The position numbers and the translations under genes are program-made. This document shows positions 1 to 6,661 of a stretch of DNA of 10,565 bases, piece after piece. The notes under the pieces are model-generated. The model did no database searches, was not told the DNA's origin, and saw only the letters and a list, made by a program, of their open reading frames with translations. The stretch is from Gammaproteobacteria bacterium. Lineage in GTDB: Bacteria; Pseudomonadota; Gammaproteobacteria; Steroidobacterales; Steroidobacteraceae. Each line of letters opens with the position of its first letter. Within the stretch, counting starts at the first letter, position 1. The stretch is from contig DAIDKA010000099.1 of assembly GCA_027451085.1 (NCBI GenBank), forward strand, positions 1-10,565. Direction: 5' to 3'.

Positions 1-461
1 GGCCGCACTTCTTCGAACTCTACCGGCCGGCTTCGAGCGCCGTGGGGATGTACCAGATCACCGACGGCACCTTCAAGGAAGCCAGCCGCTACTGCATCCA
101 CGATCACCGGGTGGTGAGCGAGGGGCGCTGGGACGACGTGCACTCCTGCTGGCTCAACGGGATGTATTTCCGCGTGGTGCCGAGCCATGCGGTGGAGCTC
201 GTGTCGGCGTACCTGACGCAGAACGTCGAGGCGATGGTGGCGCGCTATCACCTGCAGCACGCGGGCCTGGCGCGCCGGCAGGAACTGGCGACCATCGTGC
301 ACCTGTGCGGCGCCGGCGCGGCCGACCACTGGGCCAGGAGCGGCCGGCACCCCGCGCCCGGGGAACGCTGCGGCGACCAGGACGTGTCGCAGTACACCGC
401 GCGCGTGCAGGCCATGACCCGTCTGTTCCAGCGCCTCCAGGCCCGGTATCCGGACGGCTGA
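1..461 (+). CDS. Lysozyme-like / SLT-domain transglycosylase, 3' fragment
   Basis: This is the C-terminal 152 codons of a gene whose start lies left of the window; the reading frame begins at base 3 and ends at TGA 459-461. The segment GMYQITDGTF near the fragment's start resembles the G-x-M-Q-I-x-x-x-T block of SLT/lysozyme-like lytic transglycosylases, preceded by a Ser-Ser-Ala-Val. Further on it has a Cys-Trp-x-Asn segment (HSCWLNGMY), PSHAVELVSAYL and the helix IVHLCGAGAADHW, consistent with the helical C-terminal half of such a domain. Family members cleave peptidoglycan glycan strands and usually act in the periplasm or at the outer membrane. The catalytic Glu would be upstream, so activity cannot be judged here. 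There is no T-rich terminator directly after it. The fold assignment is fairly sure; the exact family is not. Confidence 0.6.
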   Translation, partial: PHFFELYRPASSAVGMYQITDGTFKEASRYCIHDHRVVSEGRWDDVHSCWLNGMYFRVVPSHAVELVSAYLTQNVEAMVARYHLQHAGLARRQELATIVHLCGAGAADHWARSGRHPAPGERCGDQDVSQYTARVQAMTRLFQRLQARYPDG

Positions 462-481
462 CGCTGCGCCTGCGGGCCACC

Positions 482-520
482 TGTCACGGCGCGCTGCCTT
501 GGGCGGGGGTGGCCGTGATA
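482..520. repeat. Inverted repeat in the gap before the MFS gene
   Basis: Arms TGTCACGGC (482-490) and GCCGTGATA (512-520) pair over 9 positions, one of them G-T, around a 21-base loop. A second, mutually exclusive pair overlaps it: GGCCACC (475-481) with GGTGGCC (508-514). No T tract follows, so an intrinsic terminator is unlikely. A regulator site or a switchable leader structure is possible. This GC content makes chance repeats common, so support is modest. Confidence 0.3.
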
Positions 521-553
521 GGCTTCGGCACCGGCAGAAGCAACGCATTTCTG

Positions 554-568
554 CCCCATCGAATGGGG
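554..568 (+). promoter_or_regulatory. Hairpin overlapping the MFS gene ribosome-binding site
   Basis: CCCCAT (554-559) and ATGGGG (563-568) form a perfect 6-bp stem with a CGA triloop. The right arm contains most of the purine stretch GGGGGA (565-570) that is the only plausible Shine-Dalgarno for the GTG start at 578. If it folds in the mRNA it would partly hide the ribosome-binding site. The structure is seen directly; a regulatory role is inference. Confidence 0.4.
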
Positions 569-577
569 GATAGCTGA

Positions 578-1924
578 GTGAATACCGACCCGCGCCGCAT
601 CATCCATGACTCGCCGATGGGCGCGTTGCAGATATTCGTGATCGTGATCACCGTGGCGCTGAACGCGCTCGACGGCTTCGACGTCATGTCGATCAGCTTC
701 GCATCCCCGGGCATCGCCGCCGAATGGCATGTCAGCAAGACCATCCTGGGGATGGCGTTGTCGATGGATTTGATCGGCATGGCCATCGGCTCCATCCTGC
801 TGGGAAACATCGCCGACCGTATCGGCCGCCGGCCCACGATCCTGGGCTGCCTTGTGCTCATGGTCACCGGCATGGCCCTGGTGACCACCGTGACGACCCT
901 GCATGCCCTGTACTTCTGGCGCATCGTCACCGGCATCGGCATCGGCGGGGTGCTGGCGGCGGTCAACGCCGTGACGGCGGAGTATTCCAACGCCCGCCGG
1001 CGCGATGCCTGCGTGTCGTTCATGTCGATCGGCTACCCGGTCGGCGCGGTGCTGGGCGGCCTCATCGTGGCGCAGCTGCTCAAGAACCACGACTGGCGCT
1101 CGGTGTTCTGGTTCGGCACCGGCTTCACGGCGCTGCTGATCCCGGCGGTGTTTTTCTTCATGCCCGAGTCGGTGCACTGGCTGACGCAGAAGCAGCCGGC
1201 CGGCGCCTTGTCCAGGATCAATTCGGCCCTGCGCCGCATGGGCCATCCGCAGGTGCAGTCGCTGCCGGTGATCGGGGCGACGTCCGTCACCGGGCGCTTT
1301 ACGGATATTTTCGCGCCTGCGCTGCTGTTGGTCACGGTGCTGCTGACGTTCGGGTACTTCTTCCACATCCTGACCTTCTACTTCGTGCTCAAATGGGTGC
1401 CGAAGATCGTGGTGGACATGGGCTTTGCTGCGTCTTCGGCCGCGGGCGTGCTGGTATGGGCCAATGTCGGTGGCGCCACTGGTGGCGCAGTACTCGGCCT
1501 GCTGACCCAGCGTTTCAGCGTCAAGAGCCTGACGGTCGGGGCGATGCTGCTGTCCACCGTGGGCGTGATCGTCTTCGGCCACAGTCCGAAGGATCTTCAG
1601 ACCCTGTCGGTGTTGTGCGCAGCTTCCGGGTTCTTTACCAACGGCGCGATCGTCGGCATGTACGCGCTGTTCGTCCGCGCCTATCCGACCTCGGTGCGCG
1701 CGTTCGGTACGGGCTGGGCCATCGGCGTCGGTCGCGGTGGGGCGGTGCTGGCGCCGATGATCGCCGGCGTCCTGTTCGACCGCGGGCACCCCGTCTCCCA
1801 GGTGGCCACCATCATGGCGTTCGGGTCGCTGGTGGCCGCCGTTGCGGTCAGCCTGCTGAAGCTCAAGCCGGACGAGGCCCCGGCGCAGGGCGCGGGGCAG
1901 CTCTCCGGCGTGGCGGCTCACTGA
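578..1924 (+). CDS. MFS transporter, aromatic acid:H+ symporter (AAHS)-like
   Basis: The predicted product is a 448-residue inner-membrane protein of the major facilitator superfamily, with about twelve hydrophobic segments and the usual MFS length. The first segment carries LDGFD (31-35), the acidic motif typical of AAHS carriers such as PcaK and BenK. The loop after the second segment has the MFS motif A core NIADRIGRR (77-85). RIVTGIGIGG (115-124) followed by AEY (134-136) also fits the family. AAHS members import aromatic or other organic acids with protons; the substrate cannot be read from sequence. The start is GTG 578, with GGGGGA 7 bases upstream; there is no ATG at a suitable place. 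hpnB follows after 14 bases, suggesting one transcript. No ring-cleavage gene is adjacent, but a benzoylformate-decarboxylase-like gene lies about 7 kb downstream. Confidence 0.88.
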   Translation: MNTDPRRIIHDSPMGALQIFVIVITVALNALDGFDVMSISFASPGIAAEWHVSKTILGMALSMDLIGMAIGSILLGNIADRIGRRPTILGCLVLMVTGMALVTTVTTLHALYFWRIVTGIGIGGVLAAVNAVTAEYSNARRRDACVSFMSIGYPVGAVLGGLIVAQLLKNHDWRSVFWFGTGFTALLIPAVFFFMPESVHWLTQKQPAGALSRINSALRRMGHPQVQSLPVIGATSVTGRFTDIFAPALLLVTVLLTFGYFFHILTFYFVLKWVPKIVVDMGFAASSAAGVLVWANVGGATGGAVLGLLTQRFSVKSLTVGAMLLSTVGVIVFGHSPKDLQTLSVLCAASGFFTNGAIVGMYALFVRAYPTSVRAFGTGWAIGVGRGGAVLAPMIAGVLFDRGHPVSQVATIMAFGSLVAAVAVSLLKLKPDEAPAQGAGQLSGVAAH

Positions 1925-1938
1925 GGCGACTCACTGCG

Positions 1939-3075
1939 TTGTGGTATCTGGCGCTGCTGCCGCTTGCGATCTGGCTTTACCTGCTGGGGCTGCGCGGCGG
2001 TTTCTGGCGGGTGCGGCCGATCCTGCCGCCTGAGCCACTGCCGACACCTGCCCGGGTTGCGCGGGTCGTGGCCATCGTGCCGGCGCGCAACGAGGCGGAT
2101 GTCATCGCTGATGCCGTGGCGTCGCTCCTGGGCCAGCGTTTCGACGGTTCCCTGCAGGTCGTCGTGGTGGACGACGCCAGCACCGCTGACACCGGCGAGA
2201 TCGCCCGCCGGGCCGGTGAGCGTGCGGGCGCGGCGGACCGGCTGACCGTCATCCGCGGCAGCGGCCCCGATCAGGGCTGGAGTGGCAAGGTGTGCGCGAT
2301 GAACCGCGGCGTCGTCGCGGCGCAGGCACTGTCGCCGGACTACCTGCTGTTCACGGATGCGGACATCCACCACGAACCCGGCAACCTGGCGTCGCTGCTG
2401 GCAATAGCGCAAAGCCAGGAACGGGATCTGACCTCCTACATGGTGCGCCTGTCGACGGCCAATACCGCGGAGCGCTGGCTGATCCCGGCGTTCGTATTCT
2501 TTTTCTTCATGCTGTATCCGCCGGTATGGATAAGGCGGCCGGGCGCGACGGCCGGGGCTGCCGGAGGCTGCATGCTGGTGCGGCCGCAGGCGCTGGCGCG
2601 CGGTGGCGGGCTCGAAGCGATCCGCGGCGAGATCATCGATGACTGCTCGCTGGCGCGCTCCATCAAGCGCTCCGGGGGCCGTGTGTGGCTGGGGCTGACG
2701 CGCACCGCGCACAGCCTGCGGCCCTACAGGTCGCTGGCGGAGATCGGCGCGATGATCTCCCGTACCGCATTCAACCAGCTGCGCCACTCCTGGCTGCTGC
2801 TGGCCGCAACGCTGCTGGGCCTGGCGCTGACCTACCTTGCGCCGCCGCTGCTGCTGCTGAGCGGGCAGCCGCTGCCAGCCGCGCTGGGTGGGTCGGCGTG
2901 GCTGCTGATGACGCTGGCCTACCTGCCCATGGTGCGCTTCTACGGGCGCTCACCCCTGTGGGCGTTGTCGCTGCCGGCGGCGGCGGTGTTCTACGCGGGG
3001 GCGACGTTTCACTCGGCCATCCAGTACGCGCGTGGCAGCGGCGGGCGCTGGAAGGGCCGGGCACAGGACACCTGA
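1939..3075 (+). CDS. hpnB: Hopanoid-associated glycosyltransferase HpnB
   Basis: This is a 378-residue membrane-associated GT2-type glycosyltransferase matching the HpnB family found with hopanoid (squalene-hopene) genes. An N-terminal hydrophobic segment (3-18) is followed by the GT-A entry VPARNEADVI (48-57), VVDDAS with D78/D79, TDADI with D140/D142 (metal/nucleotide-sugar site), the family signature LIPAFVFFFFMLYP (181-194), AAGGCMLV (207-214), IDD (233-235, probable catalytic base) and QLRHSW (280-285). At least two hydrophobic segments lie in residues 287-360. It probably attaches a sugar to a hopanoid or related lipid at the inner membrane; the precise reaction of HpnB is not firmly established. 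No ATG lies near the homology start. TTG 1939 is chosen because the hydrophobic leader begins there and GAGG (1923-1926) lies 12 bases upstream; CTG 1921 is an alternative. No other hopanoid gene is in the window. Confidence 0.87.
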   Translation: MWYLALLPLAIWLYLLGLRGGFWRVRPILPPEPLPTPARVARVVAIVPARNEADVIADAVASLLGQRFDGSLQVVVVDDASTADTGEIARRAGERAGAADRLTVIRGSGPDQGWSGKVCAMNRGVVAAQALSPDYLLFTDADIHHEPGNLASLLAIAQSQERDLTSYMVRLSTANTAERWLIPAFVFFFFMLYPPVWIRRPGATAGAAGGCMLVRPQALARGGGLEAIRGEIIDDCSLARSIKRSGGRVWLGLTRTAHSLRPYRSLAEIGAMISRTAFNQLRHSWLLLAATLLGLALTYLAPPLLLLSGQPLPAALGGSAWLLMTLAYLPMVRFYGRSPLWALSLPAAAVFYAGATFHSAIQYARGSGGRWKGRAQDT

Positions 3076-3080
3076 GTTAC

Positions 3081-3101
3081 GCGGGCAGCATCCGCTGCCG
3101 C
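3081..3101. terminator. Short hairpin between convergent hpnB and slyD
   Basis: GGCAGC (3084-3089) pairs with GCTGCC (3094-3099) around an ATCC loop, and 3081-3082 with 3100-3101 extend the stem past a one-base bulge. It fills most of the 35-base gap between two convergent genes, where a bidirectional terminator would be expected. Neither strand has a T tract after the stem, so it is a weak candidate. Confidence 0.3.
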
Positions 3102-3110
3102 CATGTTCAG

Positions 3111-3593
3111 TCAGTGGTGATGCCCGTGCGCGCCGTGAACGTGGCCGTGCTGCAGTTCCTCGGCAGTGGCATCGCGCACCTCGGTGATGGCGATGTCGAA
3201 GTTGAGGTTCTTGCCCGCCAGCGGATGGTTGGCGTCGATGGTGACAGTGTCGCCGAGCACCTGGGTGACGGTCACCTGGCGCGGGCCGTTCGGGGTCTGC
3301 GCATGCAGCGGCATGCCCACGTACACCTTGCTGATGCCCTTGAGCTGCCGGCGCGGAATGCGCTGGACCATGCCTTCTTCGTATTCGCCGTAGCCCTCGG
3401 CCGGGCTCACCTTGACGCTGAGTTTGTCGCCCGCAGTCCTGCCGGTGAGTTCCTTCTCCAGGCCCGGGACGATGTTGCCATGACCATGCAGGTAGGCCAG
3501 CGGCTCGCCGCCGTCGGAGGAGTCGATCACCGTGCCGCCATCGTCCTTCAGGGTGTAGTGGAAAGTGACGACGGAGTCTTGCTTGATGGTCAT
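3111..3593 (-). CDS. slyD: FKBP-type peptidyl-prolyl isomerase SlyD
   Basis: This is a 160-residue cytoplasmic prolyl cis/trans isomerase and chaperone of the SlyD type, a family that also delivers nickel to hydrogenase maturation proteins. The split FKBP domain is clear: an N-terminal strand region, DSSDGGEPLAYLHGHGNIVPGL split around residues 24-45, and AEGYGEY (65-71). The insert-in-flap chaperone domain (about 74-120) follows, then NHPLAGKNLNFDI (122-134). The tail HGHVHGAHGHHH (149-160) carries seven His. It closely matches the start of the E. coli SlyD tail as I recall it, then stops, lacking that protein's Cys-rich extension. ATG 3593 is chosen because SlyD proteins begin here and AGGA lies 8 bases upstream; the frame stays open further 5' but has no family match. 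It is convergent with hpnB and divergent from dcp. Confidence 0.95.
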   Translation of the reverse strand: MTIKQDSVVTFHYTLKDDGGTVIDSSDGGEPLAYLHGHGNIVPGLEKELTGRTAGDKLSVKVSPAEGYGEYEEGMVQRIPRRQLKGISKVYVGMPLHAQTPNGPRQVTVTQVLGDTVTIDANHPLAGKNLNFDIAITEVRDATAEELQHGHVHGAHGHHH

Positions 3594-3771
3594 GGCCTGT
3601 ATCCTGCGGAAGATCTTCAAAGGCGCGCGGCAGGACGCCGGCGCGATGGGTGCTGGTGGCAGTGTATCAAAACACGCCGGGGCCACGCAGCGCCCCCGGC
3701 GGGCTATGCAGCCGGCCGCAATCCCTGTAAAAATAGCGACAAAGGAACCAAGAGCCAAAGCGTATTGACCC
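3594..3771. promoter_or_regulatory. Divergent slyD/dcp intergenic region
   Basis: This 178-base gap must hold promoters for both genes. On the slyD side (minus strand) TGATACACT, complementary to 3662-3670, resembles an extended -10 element. On the dcp side the A-rich patch TAAAAAT (3728-3734) stands out in GC-rich DNA and may be a -10 element. No convincing -35 box is visible for either. The slyD leader also contains a perfect 10-base palindrome, GAAGATCTTC (3609-3618), just upstream of its ribosome-binding site. Promoter positions are tentative. Confidence 0.35.
3675..3701. repeat. GC-rich inverted repeat between slyD and dcp
   Basis: CGCCGGGG (3675-3682) and CCCCGGCG (3694-3701) form a perfect 8-bp stem with an 11-base loop. 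It lies between the two candidate promoter patches and is close to the centre of the divergent region. It could be an operator or a transcript structure. No T tract follows on either strand. Confidence 0.4.
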
Positions 3772-5910
3772 ATGGACCAGGTGTCTCCCGAGTCGATGAA
3801 TCCCCTGCTGACGGCGAGCACGCTGCCTTACCAGCTGCCACCATTTGATCGCATCCGGATCGAGCATTACCGGGAAGCCTTCACTCAGGGGATGCGCCGG
3901 CACCGGGAGGAGGTGGCACTCATCGCCGGCAATCGCGCGGCTCCGGGTTTCGACAACACCGTCGTCGCGCTGGAACGTTCAGGTGAGCTGCTGGAACGCG
4001 TCTCATCAGTGTTTTTCAACCTCAACGTATCCGATGGCAATGAAGCGATGCAGCAGCTGGAGTCCGAGCTCGCCCCTGCGTTGCAGGCGCACGAGGATGC
4101 AGTGCTGCTGGATCCCGTGCTGTTCGCGCGTATCGATGCGCTGCACGAGCAGCGGGCGACGCTTGGATTGGAACCTGAACAGCGGCAGCTGCTGGAGCGT
4201 TACCACACCCAGTTCACGCGCGCGGGGGCGCGGCTGCCGGAGGCGGCCAAGCAGCGCCTGCGGCAGTTGAACGAGCAGCTGTCGACCCTGACGACCGCCT
4301 TCCGCCAGAACGTGCTCAAGGCCACGGCCGACAGCGCGGTGGTGGTGGAGTCGCGCGCGGAACTCGAAGGTCTGTCCGAAGCGCAGGTCGGGGCCGCGGC
4401 CCGGGCCGCGCAGGCGCGCGGGCTTGCGGGCCGCTGGCTCATCACGCTGCAGAACACCACCAACCAGCCGCTGCTGGCGCAGTTGGTCAACCGGGACCTG
4501 CGCGAGCGCGTGTTCAAGGCCTCCGCTCAGCGTTGCCGCGGTGGCGAGAACGACAACACCGGGATCATCTGCCGGATGGTGGCGCTGCGCGCCGAACGGG
4601 CCGCGCTGCTCGGGTATCCGAACCATGCGGCCTACCAGCTGGAGGACGAGTCCGCCGGCGATCCCGAAGCCGTGCGGCGCATGCTGCTGGATCTCGCACC
4701 GGCGGCCCTGGAGCGCGCTCGGGAAGACGCCCGTGACCTGCGGCAGCTGATCGCGGAACATGCCCTCGAGGCAGGGTTCGAGCCGTTCGAGCTCGAGGCC
4801 TGGGACTGGCCGTTCTACGCCGAGCGGCTGCGCAAGCGGCGCTACGACTTCGACCGCGCCGAGGTGGCGCCATACTTTGAGCTGGAGCGCGTGCTGCGGG
4901 ATGGCGTGTTCCACTCCGCCCACGAGCTTTATGGCCTGACCGTCCGCGAGCGCACCGACCTGCCGGTCTACCACCCGGATGTGCGGCTGTTCGAGGTGTT
5001 CGATGCGGATGGCGCGCCGCTCGCGCTGTTCCTGGCGGACTGCTTCGCCCGCGACAGCAAGCAGGGCGGGGCGTGGATGAGCAACTTCGTGCGCCAGGCG
5101 CGCCTGCTGGGCCTGAAACCGGTGGTCGTCAACAACGCCAACATCCCCAAGCCGCCGGCCGGCGAGCCTGCGCTGCTGACTTTCGAGGAGGTCACGACGC
5201 TGTTCCACGAATTCGGCCATGCCCTGCATGGCATGCTCTCCGATGTGCGCTACCCGTTGCTGCAGGGAACCAACGTGCCGCGGGACTTTGTCGAGTACCC
5301 GTCCCAGTTCAACGAGATGTGGGCGCGCGAGCCATGCGTGCTGGCCAACTTCGCCCGCCACCACCGTACGGGGGAGCCGCTACCGGCTGAACTGCTGCGG
5401 CGGGTGCTCGCGGCGCAGACTTTTGACCAGGGCTATGCCACCACGGAATACCTGGCCGCGGCCCTGATCGACCAGGGCTGGCATACCCTCGAGGCGGGCC
5501 AGGTGCCGGAGGCTGCCGATGTCGCCGGGTTCGAGGCACGGGTGCTGGCCCGGTGCGGGCTGGATTTCGCGCCGGCGCCGCCGCGCTACCTGTCCGCCTA
5601 TTTTCTGCACATTTTCTCGGGTGGGTATTCCGCCGGCTACTACGCCTATGTCTGGGCCGAAATCCTGGCCCGCGATACAGGCAGCTGGATCAAGGCCAAT
5701 GGCGGGCTGTCCCGCAGCAATGGCGTGACTCTGCGCACCAAGGTGCTGTCGCGCGGGCGCAGCCATGACCCGCAGGCCATGTTCGAGGACCTGTACGGCG
5801 GGCCGCCCGACGTCGGTCCGCTGGTGGAATACCGGGGGCTGAAGACAATAACTGATAACTTTGATGCCTCGGGACCAGGCTCCGGTCCCTATGTTTCGAC
5901 CGTGGACTGA
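3772..5910 (+). CDS. dcp: Peptidyl-dipeptidase Dcp (M3 zinc metallopeptidase)
   Basis: This 712-residue zinc peptidase would release C-terminal dipeptides from peptides in the cytoplasm; no signal peptide is seen. The zinc site is complete: HEFGH at 479-483 gives H479, E480 (catalytic) and H483, and E508 in FVEYPSQ is the third ligand, 25 residues on as in other M3 enzymes. The substrate-binding, Tyr-rich segment GGYSAGYYAY covers 617-626, after H613. Dcp rather than oligopeptidase A is indicated by NPLLTASTLPY near the start, WDWPFYAE, PVYHPDVRLFEVFD and FARDSKQGGAWM. ATG 3772 gives the longest form. ATG 3796 would begin MNPLL, close to the E. coli Dcp start, and is equally possible; neither has a strong Shine-Dalgarno. 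About 21 residues follow the usual family end (near RGLK, 688-691) and overlap upstream start options of the ZIP gene. Confidence 0.93.
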   Translation: MDQVSPESMNPLLTASTLPYQLPPFDRIRIEHYREAFTQGMRRHREEVALIAGNRAAPGFDNTVVALERSGELLERVSSVFFNLNVSDGNEAMQQLESELAPALQAHEDAVLLDPVLFARIDALHEQRATLGLEPEQRQLLERYHTQFTRAGARLPEAAKQRLRQLNEQLSTLTTAFRQNVLKATADSAVVVESRAELEGLSEAQVGAAARAAQARGLAGRWLITLQNTTNQPLLAQLVNRDLRERVFKASAQRCRGGENDNTGIICRMVALRAERAALLGYPNHAAYQLEDESAGDPEAVRRMLLDLAPAALERAREDARDLRQLIAEHALEAGFEPFELEAWDWPFYAERLRKRRYDFDRAEVAPYFELERVLRDGVFHSAHELYGLTVRERTDLPVYHPDVRLFEVFDADGAPLALFLADCFARDSKQGGAWMSNFVRQARLLGLKPVVVNNANIPKPPAGEPALLTFEEVTTLFHEFGHALHGMLSDVRYPLLQGTNVPRDFVEYPSQFNEMWAREPCVLANFARHHRTGEPLPAELLRRVLAAQTFDQGYATTEYLAAALIDQGWHTLEAGQVPEAADVAGFEARVLARCGLDFAPAPPRYLSAYFLHIFSGGYSAGYYAYVWAEILARDTGSWIKANGGLSRSNGVTLRTKVLSRGRSHDPQAMFEDLYGGPPDVGPLVEYRGLKTITDNFDASGPGSGPYVSTVD

Positions 5911-5913
5911 TCC

Positions 5914-5917
5914 GGAG
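5914..5917 (+). promoter_or_regulatory. Shine-Dalgarno deciding the ZIP gene start
   Basis: GGAG sits 6 bases before TTG 5924 and 4 bases after the dcp stop. It is the only well-placed ribosome-binding site near the start of the ZIP gene; ATG 5864 and ATG 5891 have none comparable. Confidence 0.45.
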
Positions 5918-5923
5918 ATCCGC

Positions 5924-6661
5924 TTGCAGAACCTCCTGGTGCTGCTGATTGCTTTTGCCACCTGCGTATCCACCCTGATTGGAGGCTGGCTGGGCATCGC
6001 CCTGCGCGACCGCCTGCACCTGGTGCTGGGCTTCAGTGCCGGAGCGGTGATCGGCCTGGCGTTTTTCGACCTGCTGCCGGAGGCGCTGGAGCTGGGACAC
6101 GGCTTCGGGCCGCGCAACATGATGGCCCTGGCGGGCATCGGCTTCGTCCTGTACCTGCTGCTCGACCGGGTGCTGCCGGGAAAGAGTCACGAGGATCATG
6201 GTCCGAAGGGTCATACGGACCCTGATCCCCGGCGCGCCTGGGCCGCGGCCGGGAGCCTCTCGGTCCATAGCTTCCTCGACGGCCTGGCCATCGGCATTGC
6301 GTTCCAGGCCAGCCGCACGGTGGGCATCACGGTCGCCGTGGCGGTGCTGTCGCATGATTTTGCCGACGGCCTGAACACAGTAAGTGTGGTGCTGCGTAAT
6401 GGCGGCAACCGGCGTGGCGCCTGGCGCTGGCTGCTCACCGACGCGCTGGCGCCGGTGCTAGGGGCGGCTGTCAGCCTGGTGTGTACGATTCCGACGTCCG
6501 GCATTGCCATTGTGCTGGCGCTGTTTGCCGGCTTTTTCCTCTATGTCGGCGCGAGCGACCTGCTGCCTGAGAGCCAGCATGCACACCCGCGCCGGCTGAC
6601 GACGTTCTTCACCGTGCTTGGAGCCGCCTTCCTGTACGTCGTAGCGCGGATCGCGGGGTAG
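5924..6661 (+). CDS. ZIP-family metal transporter
   Basis: This is a predicted inner-membrane protein of 245 residues with about eight hydrophobic segments, matching ZIP transporters that import divalent metals such as zinc, iron or manganese. The metal-site helices are recognisable: HSFLDG (H115, S116, D119) and HDFADG (H144, D145, D148). In both, Asp stands where the common ZIP motif has Glu. A short His-rich cytoplasmic loop (SHEDHGPKGH) precedes the first of them, and LLPESQHAHP lies before the last segment. TTG 5924 is preferred: it has GGAG 6 bases upstream, follows the dcp stop by 13 bases and starts just before the first membrane helix. ATG 5891 and ATG 5864 are in frame and would add 11 or 20 residues while overlapping dcp. 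It is probably co-transcribed with dcp; a functional link is not evident. Metal specificity is unknown. Confidence 0.85.
   Translation: MQNLLVLLIAFATCVSTLIGGWLGIALRDRLHLVLGFSAGAVIGLAFFDLLPEALELGHGFGPRNMMALAGIGFVLYLLLDRVLPGKSHEDHGPKGHTDPDPRRAWAAAGSLSVHSFLDGLAIGIAFQASRTVGITVAVAVLSHDFADGLNTVSVVLRNGGNRRGAWRWLLTDALAPVLGAAVSLVCTIPTSGIAIVLALFAGFFLYVGASDLLPESQHAHPRRLTTFFTVLGAAFLYVVARIAG

Noticed and set aside
248..1921. Long minus-strand frame opposite the transporter
   Set aside because: Composition is His/Arg/Gln-rich with no domain, which is typical of an antisense shadow of a membrane protein gene.
724..1938. Open frame running through the transporter gene and into hpnB
   Set aside because: It stays open for about 1.2 kb only because stops are rare in GC-rich DNA. 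Its sequence there has no family likeness, while the overlapping frame encodes a clear MFS protein. HpnB homology begins only near 1939.
2484..2512. T-rich run that might be a terminator or slippage site
   Set aside because: It encodes the conserved Phe-rich segment of HpnB and has no stem before it; the frame continues intact.
2846..2866. CTG triplet run
   Set aside because: It is a Leu codon run within a membrane helix of HpnB, not a genomic repeat.
3594..3821. N-terminal extension of slyD with a hydrophobic stretch
   Set aside because: The extension would look like a membrane anchor, but it has no family match, crosses the dcp start and promoter region, and ATG 3593 has a good ribosome-binding site.
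2685..3848. Plus-strand frame covering the hpnB end, slyD antisense and the dcp start
   Set aside because: It crosses three confidently assigned genes in the wrong frame or strand and looks like low-complexity Ala/Arg sequence.
4006..5364. Long minus-strand frame opposite dcp
   Set aside because: It lies fully within the well-supported peptidase gene, shows no motif and has no ribosome-binding site.
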